In this document: piece after piece, positions 10,756 to 21,744 of the stretch
Layout of the letters: each line of letters starts with the position of its first letter
Numbering within the stretch: the first letter of the stretch is position 1
Assembly: GCF_040954645.1 (NCBI RefSeq)
Contig: NC_092807.1
Coordinates: 52,419,481-52,483,480 of the forward strand
Length of the DNA: 64,000 nt
Source of the DNA: Diabrotica undecimpunctata
Lineage: Eukaryota > Arthropoda > Insecta > Coleoptera > Chrysomelidae
Direction: 5' to 3'
The notes under the pieces: generated by a model
Told to the model about the DNA's origin: nothing
Database searches by the model: none
The model's input: the letters and a program-made list of their open reading frames with translations, nothing else
Translations under genes and position numbers: made by a program

Positions 10756-11291
10756 ATGTCGATGAATTAATACATTGAAAGCATCTTCTTGTATACGAGT
10801 CTTAAAAAATATTATGGATATACATATTTGTGTTTTTTTTCTAACTTGTTGCTCTTCTTCATCTTCGTCCATTATCAAATTTAACAATAACACGTCATCA
10901 GCATTTATCATCTTAATACAAAATAACGGAATATCAATAAAATGAGAAATTTACTACGACCCGATCAAAAGGGTTCGGATGCCTTTGACAAACTGAATTA
11001 ATTCATACATTGCTCACGATCCGTTTTAGTAACGGGTCCATTCTCTTAAATGTTTCGCGTTTTGTAAACGGAAACGGATTATTAAGCGTAGTTTTAGGCT
11101 CAGACGCGTCCTTAACCTCAATATTTAACCATATTTTCCCAATTCATACCTTAATTGTTAATTTTTAGATGAAATTTTTATAGTTAGGTATCAGGAGGTA
11201 TATCATCGTATGATTTATTTTAAATTATCTCACGTAACTTTTCTTTTTTCCCTTTACGAACAGAAAACATATTGGAAAATACATGTAATAC
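10756..11291. other. unannotated stretch
   Basis: No gene or clear repeat structure seen. Confidence 0.5.
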
Positions 11292-11299
11292 GTTTTTCC
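11292..11299. repeat. 8-bp target duplication of hAT-like element, left
   Basis: GTTTTTCC, identical to 13763-13770. Confidence 0.82.
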
Positions 11300-11614
11300 C
11301 AGTGGCGCACCCAGAATTTGTCTTAGGGGGAGGTTTTGAAATTTTTTTATGCTACCTCCATGTTGAGTCCCTACAATTTGGGTTTTAATTTAATTTAAAG
11401 TACTAAAGATAGCAGTTCCAAAGATTCAGGTATCTATTATCCTACCTACCAACTAAAACCACCCTCTCTTACTTATGCGCAGTTGACTGTCGCACGTACC
11501 GTACTCCGAAAGTGGGATAGCCACTGTAAGGCTGACGACATTTTTGGAACACTCCCTTCTCTTATCTAGATCTTATCTATTGTTCTGAAGCTATTTTCTT
11601 GCGGCATTTTAAAG

Positions 11615-11674
11615 TAATTACTATTTTAATGGGAATAAGCCAAAATTGAAGGTTAAAATAAGGTTATTGACGTT
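11615..11674. repeat. inverted repeat arm around LINE fossil, left
   Basis: Inverted partner of 12880-12940 (TTTTAATGGGAATAAG against CTTATTCCCATTAAAA). The pair encloses the LINE fossil, so the fossil may lie inside a second inverted-repeat element. Confidence 0.7.
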
Positions 11675-11679
11675 TGACA

Positions 11680-12850
11680 TTAATCGAACTTGTAAATACA
11701 ATACATTTTGAAGACGGCTATCGCCGTATTCCCGTTCTCCTTCGGGAATCCTCCCGGTGCAATGCATGCTCCTCCTCCAAACCTGTCGATTCCATCGCTC
11801 TTCTAATTCCTTCATTTCAAGAGCGTCGAGGTCTACCTCTTTTTTTTCTTCCAGGGGGCTTCGATTTGTAAAGTTTTTGGGGCCAAAGTTTGTCAGACAT
11901 TCTCAATTGATGTCCAAACCATTTTGAACCTCTTCTTTCTATTCTGTCAATGACCGTTTCTGTAGCATTCATGTTATTTCTTATATATTCGTTAGTCTTC
12001 CTTTCCTGCCTTGATATTCTAGCACTTCTTCTCAAATAATCCATTTCAACTGTCAACAATCTTCTCTTCAGGTCTGCATTAATTGTCCATACTTCAGAGC
12101 CATAGAACAAAGAACTGATTCAACCATGGTTTGCCCTATTCTTTTTTTGTTCCTTTTGGAAATGTGGTGATCCCACCATAAGGAGTTCAGACATCCTACA
12201 ATTTTACGTCCCTAATTACTTCGTGTTTAATTTCGGTTTCTCCCAAGCTGTTCTTAGCAATGAGTGGATCTAAATATTTAAATTTTTTCACTTGTTTGAT
12301 TTCCACGTCCTCGTCTATCAACACTTCAAACCTTGCATCTGAACTGATTATTAAGTAAATATTCTGTTTTCTTCATGCTGACTTGTAACCCCCATTTTAA
12401 ATATTCTCTCTATAGACACTTTATCATAAATTCTAGATCATAAGAATCTTGAGCTAGGATGACTTGGTCATCCGCAAAGTTTAGGGAGAACAGTACGTCA
12501 TTTCCTATGGGGATTCCCATTCCCTGGCAGTGGTTTTTCCAATTTTGGAGGGCTGCCTCAATATATAAATTAAACAGTAAGGGTGACATACTGCATCCTT
12601 GTTTTAGTCTTTTAGTTTCTTTTATTGGCTCTGATAGTCTATATCCGATTTTTAGGTAAGTAGTGTTATCCCTGTATACTTCTCTGATTATTCCTAAAAG
12701 GTATGGACTAATGTCGAGTTGTTGTTAAGCTTGCCACAATTTAAGTCTTGGAACTGTATTATACGCCTTTTCTAGGTCGATGAAGGCTAGATGTACTTCT
12801 GTACCAACCGCTATTCTTTTTTATATTAATTGTTGGAGTATATACAAGTT
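11680..12850 (-). pseudogene. LINE reverse transcriptase fossil, many stops
   Basis: The minus strand retains the RT pieces HLAFIDLEKAYNTVPRLKLW (near 12790), LKQGCSMSPLLFNLYIEAAL (near 12600) and FADDQVILAQDSYDLEFM (near 12470). The last open piece, 12110-11817, reads YGSEVWTINADLKRRLLTVE and KWFGHQLRMSDKLWPQ, ending in PPGRKKRGRPRRS. The C-terminal block with WFGH and GRKKRGRP is shared with the fossils at 45.3 and 61.1 kb. There is no endonuclease. Multiple stops and frameshifts mark it as old. It lies inside the hAT-like element. Confidence 0.78.
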
Positions 12851-12879
12851 ATCAGTGCAAGATCAAAGATCAAAAATTA

Positions 12880-12940
12880 AAACGTCAATAAACTTATTTT
12901 AACCTTCAATTGCGACTTATTCCCATTAAAATAGTAATTA
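12880..12940. repeat. inverted repeat arm around LINE fossil, right
   Basis: Partner of 11615-11674; see that entry. Confidence 0.7.
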
Positions 12941-12959
12941 GATCTTATCTCTGTCATTA

Positions 12960-13345
12960 GCCCGGTTGGTATTTCTCTTCTTCTTCTTTCTTTTTATTGA
13001 CTGCTTGGATGTAATTGTGAACACTATTCCATCCCTCCGTATTTCCCGTCATGTTTACGATCATCTCTTACAGTCACAGGGTTCATACCTATTTCTTTAT
13101 ACATTCTGTTTCTCTCCACTGTACATCTATTAAATTCCAGCATTGTGTGAGTAACAGTGTCGGAACATTCGCAGTATAGGCATTTATCTGCATCTGTCTT
13201 TCTGAACCTATGAAGATACGCCCTAAAACAGACAATCTACCCAGTCCCTTAGGCTCGGGATCAGCATCTTTGTCCACTGAGCAACATCTTCCTTGTTGTT
13301 CCACTCTTCTTGCCATTTTTCCATTGATCTTTCCCTTTCTTTTTT
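12960..13345 (-). pseudogene. Jockey/R1-type LINE C-terminal fossil
   Basis: Minus-strand pieces read ERERSMEKWQEEWNNKEDVA, QWTKMLIPSLRDWV, then RAYLHRF-like sequence and CSDTVTHTM. These are the helix after RNase H and the remains of the C-terminal zinc knuckle found in R1/Jockey LINEs. Frameshifts and stops are frequent. It ends in a GAAGAAGAA tail near 12975. Only the last 130 or so codons are present, so the clade is not secure. Confidence 0.6.
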
Positions 13346-13762
13346 TTTATAGCTGTTGTCAAATGCTTTCTTCTCCCATAGAGATGTCTCTTTTCTTTTC
13401 TACTGCTCTAACACATGCAGAGGAACACAACCCGTGATAGTCCACAAGGCCGCGGCAGATACAGTCCTGTAGGCGCATGCTACTCGCAACAGACTCGTTC
13501 TGTCTAATTTTTTATAAGCCTAATATTAGGTATCTATATCTAAATATAATGAAAAATATTATTAATTATTGCGTATTTATACAATAATTATTGTGTTCTA
13601 CATATTTAAAGTGGTAATTTAATTATTCAATCAGCGTTTTGGATTTTTTGTATTGTGTGTGTGAAAGACAAGTTACATTTTTCTACTATTCTTTATATAT
13701 TGTTTACTTTATATGCCCTGGGGGGGTTTTAACCTCCAAAACCCCCCCTGGGTGCGCCACAG

Positions 13763-13770
13763 GTTTTTCC
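13763..13770. repeat. 8-bp target duplication of hAT-like element, right
   Basis: GTTTTTCC, identical to 11292-11299. Confidence 0.82.
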
Positions 13771-14632
13771 ATATATATAATAATAAAATACCTCATAAAA
13801 TTACGAGCATAAAATTTTTATATTCCTATACTTAGTGTCCTAATGTCCCAAAGGATTTGGCTGAGGAGAAGGGAAAATAATAACACTATAAACTTGTTGA
13901 AGGTTTATTGAAAACATGGTAGTAAATTTGAATGAGATCTTGTAGCTTAACACAAAACGTGCCGCATTAATCTCTTCTCTAAAAAAAGCTTATATATTCA
14001 ATATCTGTGGAAGTGGCTGACATCCTCATATGTTTAACATATTTTCAAAAATCTCGAGATGATATATTTATTTCTTTAAACTGACCAACAATATTTTTGT
14101 GCAAGCACCATATTTTTTTAAATCTAAATTGCAAATATATACTATAGTTAGAAGAAATACGTTTGAGATGGAAATCGAAGTAATTGACAGTAAACTGCTA
14201 AATTATAAACATCAAAAACAAAACAAATATGCTTTTCAATCTCCGCCTCAAAAAGACAAATGGATTTTTATATTTATAATTAATTATTATTTATGGGATT
14301 CGAGCGACTCAAAATATCGATTGTAGATAGGCATTTAGGAGTTTGATCAATTTACGTCAAGCTAAAGCAAAATACGTCCTTGTTAATTGGAATATATGAA
14401 TTAAAAGTTAGTTAGGTGATTAAGTTTTTCTTGAAGCTATTTAAAACAAATTGTTGAGCCATCGGGACAATTCCAAGGCGATGCAAATTAATGCTATGGG
14501 AATAAAACTTTAACATAATGAGATTTTAATTCAAAGGAAACAATTTTAGAATAATATTTAAATCTTAAAATCGAAAACCTTTGTATCAATTCTTTTTTTT
14601 TTAATCTCTAATAAGAAAAGTGTTCTTCAAAC
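13771..14632. other. unannotated AT-rich stretch
   Basis: No gene recognised; the small frame at 14099-14326 has no family features. Confidence 0.5.
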
Positions 14633-15051
14633 TTTCTTAGCGACGCGAAATCAATGTTTGATTGTTCGATGGCTTTGCTTATCAATGCGAAGCAGAATTC
14701 GCCAAGCGTTTGATTGTTTACCCATAGACAGGGAACGTGAGCTGGGTTAGACCATCAGACAAGTTAGTTTTACCCTACTGATGACTTGCTGTTGCGATAG
14801 TAATTCTCCTAAGTACGAGAGGATCCTGTGGTTCGTATATTTGGTTGACGCACTTACTCTAGTATATAATGGTGACGTGGTGCGAAGCTACCATCCATGA
14901 GATTATGCCTGAACCATAGTATATTGAATTCTTTTAGCATTAAACTGTGCCTGAACGCTTTAAGGCTTTATCCTTTCTAGTCAAAGGTGACCACGATATC
15001 TCTTGGAATGCCGAAAGTTGAACGACTCAAAACAATGTGAGTTTACTAGGC
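14633..15051 (+). pseudogene. 28S rRNA 3'-end pseudogene
   Basis: Several blocks match the universally conserved 3' part of 28S rRNA in the right order: GCGAAGCAGAATTCGCCAAG, GGGAACGTGAGCTGGGTTAG, GTTAGTTTTACCCTACTGAT, AGTACGAGAGGATC, GGTGCGAAGCTACCATCC, GATTATGCCTGAA, TATCCTTTCTAGTCAAAG and CTCAAAACAATGTGA. It includes a decayed copy of the peptidyl-transferase and sarcin-ricin region. Substitutions and small indels are spread along it: extra bases near 14860 and 14940, and a changed AGTACGAGAGGA context. It therefore cannot be a working rRNA. It starts abruptly inside the gene, with no rDNA unit around it. Either a displaced rDNA fragment or an rRNA-derived retroposon. Confidence 0.85.
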
Positions 15052-15255
15052 AAATCGTAGTTCGCTACGGTTGTCGCACAAGCCCTTCCGTTGAGATTAT
15101 TGGTTTACGTTGGAATCGTGTACCAATAATCACAACGGAAAAGCTATTGCGACAACGCTACGGTTGTTGCACAAGCCCTTCCGTTGAGATTATTGGTTTA
15201 CAAGACTATTGTGACAATCATAGCGAACTACGATTGCCTAGTAAACACATATTGT
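15032..15255. repeat. palindromic and tandem repeat cluster at 28S 3' end
   Basis: 15032-15075 and 15213-15255 are inverted copies of each other. The left arm begins with the last bases of 28S (ACAATGTGAGTTTACTAGGC). Inside, a 45-bp unit with GCACAAGCCCTTCCGTTGAG occurs twice in direct orientation (15064-15108 and 15157-15201), with an inverted partial copy between (CACAACGGAAAAGC). The whole could fold into a long branched hairpin. A copy of the rRNA tail appears in both orientations, so the cluster formed after or together with the rRNA fragment. Confidence 0.75.
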
Positions 15256-15259
15256 CTTG

Positions 15260-16540
15260 AGATCGTTAACCAATAACCTCAGTATACCAATAAACTCAGA
15301 TCGTAAACCTCAGCTTGGGCATTTGCTTTATCGGTAAGACGAGTCGAGAAGTACTTATGATAAATGTTTTTGAAGTTATTCAGAGTACGTGGTCAAATTT
15401 GTTGAAAAACTGAAAGTTAACAGCCGTTTATTTACACAGCTAAATAAAAAAATGTAATAAGCTCAACAACTAAACTTTATTTGGTATTGAGAGAGAATAG
15501 ATAATAAATCACTGTCTCAAGTGGCCACTTCTTAGGCGTAACTGTTAATAAGCGTATAGTTTATTCCTAACGACTAATGTGCACTAGAGCTGCAAACTAA
15601 ATAATAAACTGACTATTTCAGGATCAAAGTGCCGAAATAAAATATTTCTTTTATACAAAATATAAATTTATACAAAATACAAATGCTTTTTAAATATTTG
15701 AAGAATAAGGAAAAGTATTAAAATTGGTATTATTCCCATTTTGGATACAAATTGCAGGATAAGAAGATTAAAATCATCAAATGGGAAACTCTTATTCACC
15801 ATTTAAAAGTATTCTTGGGAAACACGGCTTAAGAAATCTCAAGCCAAAAGGTGTTTTCGAGGTTTTTTGCTAATCTTAACAGGTAAGTTTAATACACGAT
15901 ATAACCGTTTTCTTTTTTTGTGCGTTGACTCTCGATAAATAATAGTGACATCATGTCTTGATCTCTCGGATTGTGGATTTTTATCCTGCTCTATTTTAGG
16001 CTGCTAGGTAAGCTTCATGTATACCATGGCCAACAATTCCTATGGTTTTATCCACCCAGCGTGTGGGAGACCTCTCTCCCGGTCATTTGCCATTGAGTTT
16101 AACTTATATGAGCAGTTTTTTAGGAATTTTGTTCTTCGCGCTATGTAGTATCTCAAATTTCTGATTTGGTTTCGCAGTCAATATCCCAAGCACATACACA
16201 CACAAATTTCTGATTTGAGATTTTCATCTCATCCCTATTTTGTAATAGTCAAATCATCCCTCTGTAAATGAGCACACAAGAACATTTTTAAAATAGTTAA
16301 GTTTGTCTCCTCGTCGAGAAAACATACTAATCCCTGCCATAGTAGTAAATAACAACCTAAATAAAGTTTCTTTTGTAGTATCCAAAATGGAAGTGTTATA
16401 AGATACATCAGATTAGAGTACTTAAATTACAAAATATTGCAAAAAGATTCGATTTGAAAGAACGTTTGTAATAATTAAGTGTCAATATTAAATAAAGTGT
16501 AATTAAAAAAGTTAGTATAATAAAGTTCAGTTCATCATCA
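15260..16540. other. unannotated stretch
   Basis: No gene. A weak RTE-tail-like reading (SPTRWVDKTIG) on the minus strand near 16060 is too short to annotate. Confidence 0.45.
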
Positions 16541-16544
16541 TTAT

Positions 16545-16740
16545 CTTTGGCTCGACAATCATTTGTGGATACTGGCCTGCTCCAAAATTCGTTGTCATTC
16601 CGTTCGGATTCTAGCGACCTGTTGCCATCTTCTGATTTTTAGTATTTCTAAGTCAGTTTAACCTTCATCTAACCACTTAATTCCCGGCCAGTCTCTGTTT
16701 TCCTTCCTATAGGTGTTCGTGGTTAGCTTTTTAGCAATTA
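16545..16740 (-). pseudogene. RTE-like LINE C-terminal relic
   Basis: The minus strand reads NRDWPGIKWLDEG, then LEILKIRRWQQVARIRTE, then QRILEQASIHK, the C-terminal block (consensus GRPRxRWLDDVxxDL...WRxxAxDRxxWRxILExAKxHKGL) of a widespread insect LINE. It is followed by an ATGATG tail (16540). In-frame stops are present. Only about 65 codons remain. Confidence 0.55.
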
Positions 16741-16744
16741 AAAG

Positions 16745-17465
16745 TTCAGTTCACTTGCATAAAGATTAGTTGTTATTATAGAAATGTTAAATCTTTCATC
16801 CGTATATAATAAAAACACTACATATACCTTCCAGAGCAGACTAATTTTTCAAAATGGATTAGGTTAAAGGATAGTGTTCACCAAGATTTTAAAGAACATT
16901 TTCTTAAACAGTTATATTCTTCAAAAACTGTGTCGGTATTAGTCTTAACTTTCACAATTGTATCAATATTCATATATTCATATTCATATACATATTGATC
17001 AATACTTATATTTAACAGAATTTAGCTAAAAGATAAAGGTAGTTTGTTCAAAAATGTTCGGAATCTAGATTGTTTTAGCTTGATCTAAGTCAAGAGTAAA
17101 AACACATTTATATTACATAGTTGTTCTGTATATGTCACTCGAGCTCCATCTATATACGTTATGTTAACACTATATTACAATGACTTAAAAATAATTAATG
17201 TATGCAATGCATATTTTCGAGTAAAAAATAATTTATCCGTTATTTTTAAGTCACTCGACTTATTTCTTTATTTATTACTTTTCTAGATTAGGTATATATC
17301 GACGCACAATTTTTTTTAATATAGAATTGAAAAGTTGAATTGTTCGTAATAAGAAACGATTCAACCACAGATGGTGAATCGAATTAATGTCTTTTACATT
17401 TATCATCTTAATAGGATTGAGTAACTTCTTATAATGTATCAGATAATAAGAGCAGTAGATAAACA
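16745..17465. other. unannotated AT-rich stretch
   Basis: No gene recognised. Confidence 0.5.
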
Positions 17466-17469
17466 TAGA

Positions 17470-18490
17470 AACTAAAAATAAGACAAAAATTAAAATTGTA
17501 AGAAATGCCCAATTAGCCCAGTTAATATAAACAAACAGCTAAAAATTGGTAAGAATGTTCGGGAACCATTATAAATGAAATGTGATAAGTTCCCATCAAT
17601 CTCACATCTGCAAACAAAGTTATTTTTTTTTATTATAACTAATAAATTAACAATCAGACTAAAACAATGTATTCTATAAGTTAATGTGATGAGTTTAGGT
17701 CCTGTCCCTTGGTTCTGGCGTGACGTGGTCCCCTCCAGTGAGAGAATCACGGGTCCATGTTACTGGTCTGTTGGCCAACGTCGCTTTAGTCTTCTGATAA
17801 CTCGATGTTGAGGTATTGCGGAAATTAATGGATTGGAGTGTGTGTTCACTTTTTGAATGTATTGTAATTTCTTTTGCTGGTATACTTCTTTCACTGTTGA
17901 GATATTGAGATCCTCATAGATTCTTTGGTTGGTTACGTACCAGGGTGCATCAACAATTGCTCTTAAGATTTTTGATTGGCATCTTTCCATAATAGCAATA
18001 TTAGATTTACTACTACAGCCCCATAGCTCTATGCCATATGTCCATATTGGTTTGATAACTGTTTTATAAATTAGAATTTTATTATTTATTGACAGCTTGG
18101 AGATTTTTCCAATTAACCAATTGATTTCTTTTTGTCTTAGTTGTATTTGTTTTCTTTTTTTGGTGATGTGTCCTTTCCAACACAGGGTTTGGTCCAGGTG
18201 TAGCCCTAGGTATTTGGTTGTTTTAGTCCTGGGTATTTCCTCATTGTTGATATATATTGGTGGTGGTATTTCTCGTCGTAAAGTAAAAGTTACGTGGGTT
18301 GACTTGTTTTCATTTATTTTTATTTTCCATTGTTTTAGCCAGTTTTCAAGCTCATACAAATAGTCTTGGAGTTGTTGTGTAGCTATGTTAATGTGTTTGT
18401 GACTTGTAAGTGCTACTGTGTCATCTGCGAATGTGCCAACTGTTACGTTATGTGATGTTGGTAGATCAGACGTATATAATATATATACGT
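17470..18490 (-). mobile_element. 5'-truncated Jockey-type LINE with 3' UTR
   Basis: The RT frame at 18512-17760 is open to its stop. About 290 bp of 3' untranslated sequence follow on the minus strand. The 5' break falls within the RT domain near 18490, in a short TATATAATATATA patch. Confidence 0.7.
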
Positions 18491-18512
18491 CTGCAAAACT
18501 GTCTATGTTCAA
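17760..18512 (-). CDS. Jockey-type reverse transcriptase, C-terminal half
   Basis: The 250-codon frame joins flanking sequence to the RT domain at DVYILYTSDLPTSHN. It then has the active site VGTFADDTVALTSH, WLKQWKIKINENKSTHVTFT, TTKYLGLHLDQTLCW and PIWTYGIELWGCSSKSNIAI, ending in the thumb/C-terminal region RRWPTDQ. These motifs are typical of Jockey-clade elements. No frameshift or stop occurs in the retained part, so the insertion looks relatively young despite 5' truncation. Endonuclease, ORF1 and the first RT motifs are missing. The true N-terminus is outside the copy, and the ATG of this frame lies in flanking DNA. Confidence 0.82.
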   Translation of the reverse strand: MNIDSFADVYILYTSDLPTSHNVTVGTFADDTVALTSHKHINIATQQLQDYLYELENWLKQWKIKINENKSTHVTFTLRREIPPPIYINNEEIPRTKTTKYLGLHLDQTLCWKGHITKKRKQIQLRQKEINWLIGKISKLSINNKILIYKTVIKPIWTYGIELWGCSSKSNIAIMERCQSKILRAIVDAPWYVTNQRIYEDLNISTVKEVYQQKKLQYIQKVNTHSNPLISAIPQHRVIRRLKRRWPTDQ

Positions 18513-18519
18513 TTTTGAA

Positions 18520-19098
18520 ATTAAAATAAAAAAACTATTATTGACACGTGTTTTCTTATCTGACTCGTACCGACTCTATATTAATCCTTTCAAAATTAGC
18601 ACAAAGCAAAATATTTATTTTCTATTTGGATTAAGAGTTAAATGTATTTTTTACATTACTCAAATTAATTGTTCATACACATAGCGGTGTTTGCAAGTGG
18701 ACTACTCAATTGGCTCCCAAATAAAGTTGTGAGTTTTATTGTTATAAGTTGGCTCCCAACTTTCAGAGGTAGTTGTATTGTTATCCATTGGTACCCACCG
18801 TTTCTGATAGGTCGTTCGATGGTTACAACATATTTGTAAAAATTATACGGGATGCTAATTTTGACAATATGGGAAAATATTTAATATGCTTCAGATCTTA
18901 GTAAACGCTAAAGACATAGATATAATAACTAAAATAAAAAAAGAGGAATATTAAAGCCTTGCAGAACGAATAGCTGTAATAGAAACAGGTGACGTCAATT
19001 AATGAAAATGAAATAAATACTTATGTGTCAACCACTTCCTATATGATAAAATAATTGCTCATAATTAAAACATTGAAACAACAAGAGTAAATTATGTC
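18520..19098. other. unannotated stretch
   Basis: No gene. A short direct repeat TTGGCTCCCAA occurs twice (18710, 18750). Confidence 0.5.
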
Positions 19099-19100
19099 TA

Positions 19101-19333
19101 CAGTGTGGATATTAAGTCTTACCCCCCCCCTTGTGAACTCCGTTATTTAAGACTTAGATGAAAAACGCTCGGACCAGTCAATTTTTATTTTAATAGAGGT
19201 ATTTTATAACATAAAAAAAATTGTCACCACTTTCGTCCCCTTCACTTGACAGCTACCCCCTCAGATTTTTTAAATGGCAATGGGGGTCGTGCGATAGTTC
19301 GTTGGAAAGGGTTTGAAAAGAAGAATTCTAAAA
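19101..19333. repeat. left terminal inverted repeat of mariner-like element
   Basis: Inverted partner of 20859-21102. Confidence 0.88.
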
Positions 19334-19721
19334 TCTATCACACTTTACTTTAACTTTAAGGATCTGTTTGTTAATAACGATTTATTGTTTGGAGATACAC
19401 TTTGCGATACAACAATACAAAAGTAGGTACACTGGTTTTGCTTTAATATGGAACATTCGGTATAACAAAATTTATTTAATTTTTATTCTTGAACGTTTAT
19501 ACCGAATTATTTTTTTGCAGAATAAATACTTTTGTGTCGTTAAAACATATCATGGTTAGAATAATTTTTTAAATAATCTAGTTGGCGTGTATAGTTTTTG
19601 ACAACTGTCATAAAAACCAAGCAATTAGCACTGTTGATTGTAAAGAATATTGACAAGAAATTAAGATTTGGTGAGCTTTAGTAGTAAACTGTAAATTTTT
19701 AGTACTAAAAATTCAATCAAA

Positions 19722-20731
19722 ATGGCACCACCTCGTAGATTAGTAGACAAATGTGAAGCAAGTTTAATATTTAGCGAAGCAGGCCGTAACTACCATGAAG
19801 CTGTGAGAATATTTAATGAACGTTTTCTGAATCGTCCAACTAATCGACATTACTATAGACTACTTGTCACCAAATTTTGTGAAACTGGTTCTGTCGAAAA
19901 CAAGAAACGGGATGGTAGAAAAAAGATTTCTGAGGAAAAGCAAGTAGATATTTTGTCTCAATTTGTAGTAAATCCATCCAGTTCAACTAGTAATGTTGCT
20001 CGCGAATGCGAAGTAAGTCACAGGACTGTCTTAAACATTTTAAAAAAGCAAAAATTTCATCCCTATAAGATGAAAATGGTGCACGAATTGACAGAGGATG
20101 ATCCAGATCGACTACTGCAATATTGTGAAACTATGGATAATAATATTTCACAAGATCCAAGTTATTTAAGACATATTTGTTTTTCCGATGAAGCTACATT
20201 CTGTTTAAATGGTCATGTACATCGACAAATTGTAATATATTGGCCTGACGAAAACCCTCGATTGTTTCGAGAGTGTCATACTCAATTTCCAACTAAATTA
20301 GGAAAGCTAGCTTAATCTATTGGAAACACAAATAATTCCTGCAATTCATGATGTGCTTAGAAACAATCCAGGCGAATTCACCCAAGATATTATTTTCCAG
20401 CACGATGGAGCTCCGCCTCATTACGATGCTGGCGTTCGAAATTTTTTTAAATAATTTGTATCCGAGAAGATGGATTGGACGTCGTGGATTCATTGAATGG
20501 CCACCAAGATCACCGGATCTTACTCCTCTAGATTTTTACCTATGGGGTTACCTTAAATCCAAACTGCATGGGAGCCAGTTGACGACAGTTGATGAACTCC
20601 GTCAAATAATAATCGAAGAATGTGATAGGATTGATATGCAGACCCTACAAAGGGTTAGGGAGGCAACGAAACAAAGGATCTACTTCTGCCAGGAAGTAAA
20701 TGGAGAACATTTCGAGCATCTCCTGCAGTAA
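19722..20731 (+). pseudogene. mariner-like transposase with D-to-D spacing of 42, broken
   Basis: The first frame (19722-20315, 197 codons) has an N-terminal helix-turn-helix region of the insect DUF4817 type (IFNERFLNRPTNRHYYRLL, CETGSVENKKRDGRKK). It is followed by the first catalytic motif CFSDEATFCLNG. A deletion near 20310 removes the segment between PTKLG and LLETQIIPAIHDV. After it come the second Asp in FQHDGAPPHY, a frameshift near 20448, then PRRWIGRRGFIEWPPRSPDL and TPLDFYLWGYLKSKLHG with the third Asp. Counting across the frameshift gives 42 residues between the second and third Asp. The protein is dead in this copy. A relative with the same spacing lies at 48950-50584. Confidence 0.82.
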
Positions 20732-20858
20732 TTTAAGTTTTCTTTAGGGTAATTTGCCAGTTCCTTAAATTTTAAAGATGTAATTTAATACATTATTTTT
20801 TGTATATTTTATTTTAAATAAAACCATTATGCCATACAAAATTTCAAACTTATACATT

Positions 20859-21102
20859 TTTGAATTCTTCTTTTCAAACCCTTTCCAACAAACTATCGCA
20901 CGACCCCCATTGCTATTTAAAAAATCTGAGGGGGTAGCTATCAAGTGAAGGGGATGAAAGAGGTGACCATTTTTTTTATGTTATAAAATACCTCTATTAA
21001 AATAAAAATTGACGGGTCCGAGCGTTTTTCATCTTTGTCTTAAATAACGGAGTTCACTGGGGTGGGGCGGGGGGGGGGGGGTAAGACTTAATATCCACAC
21101 TG
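20859..21102. repeat. right terminal inverted repeat of mariner-like element
   Basis: Inverted partner of 19101-19333; contains a run of about a dozen G. Confidence 0.88.
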
Positions 21103-21104
21103 TA

Positions 21105-21744
21105 TAATAAACTATAAAAGGTAATCCAAATAACATATAACATAATAATTAAAATAAATACTATTACAGTCTGTCAAACAATTTCTGACAAATGCATATC
21201 CCAAAAAAAATCAAAATATGTCTATGTAAAATATGAATAATCCTTCTTCTTATATACAAATTAGAAGATCTTACCTTTGAAAGAAACGTTCTTTGTAAAA
21301 GTTGTGTAGCAATTTTTGAAAATGTAATAAATCTTGAAATAATCACAATAAACTGAGTGAGATGGGTATGGGAAATATGCTCGAAAACAAAGATGATATA
21401 GAAGTATGCTCCATCCATGAAAAATGAAAAATGAAAAACAAAAGTTTAGGTGCACAGAGTATCTAAGAAAGCAAGGATGAAGTGGTTTGCCAACTAGAAG
21501 TCCCAATCAGAAATCGAACAGAACAGAATTTCGCGTTCGGAGACTATAGTTTCTAAATGATGAAAACTTCATAAAAGTTCATAGAAGATATAATAAACTG
21601 TATCAAATTAGGTTTGCTCTAAAACTATATAAAAGTTAAGCTAGGACAGAAAATTTGAATAACAAACTTTTTTTTTTCGGAATGTTTTTCTTATAAACCG
21701 TACTGCAGCCAATTGGCCTATTGTATATATTCTAATCATTTATG
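21105..21744. other. unannotated stretch
   Basis: No gene recognised. Confidence 0.5.

Larger units (their letters stand above)
11300..13762. mobile_element. hAT-like non-autonomous element carrying LINE fossils
   Basis: Termini are CAGTGGCGCACCCAG on the left and CTGGGTGCGCCACAG on the right, an almost perfect inverted repeat. They are followed inward by G/C-rich GGGGG/CCCCC tracts. Exact 8-bp direct repeats GTTTTTCC lie immediately outside both ends. CAG...CTG termini with 8-bp duplications are the hAT hallmark. No hAT transposase is inside. The interior instead holds two unrelated LINE fragments (11680-12850 and 12960-13345). Confidence 0.75.
19101..21102 (+). mobile_element. mariner-like transposon with ~240-bp terminal inverted repeats
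   Basis: The left end CAGTGTGGATATTAAGTC and the right end GACTTAATATCCACACTG are inverted copies, each flanked by TA (19099-19100, 21103-21104). The arms run 19101-19333 and 20859-21102. They include poly-C/poly-G tracts (19122-19130, 21069-21081) and the block CGCACGACCCCCATTGC. A broken transposase fills the middle. About 2.0 kb in total. Confidence 0.88.

Noticed and set aside
14633..15051. Active rDNA
   Set aside because: Scattered indels in universally conserved parts and no surrounding 28S, 5.8S or 18S sequence.
15990..16095. RTE C-terminal match (SPTRWVDKTIG) on the minus strand
   Set aside because: Only about 12 residues fit; too short to separate from chance.
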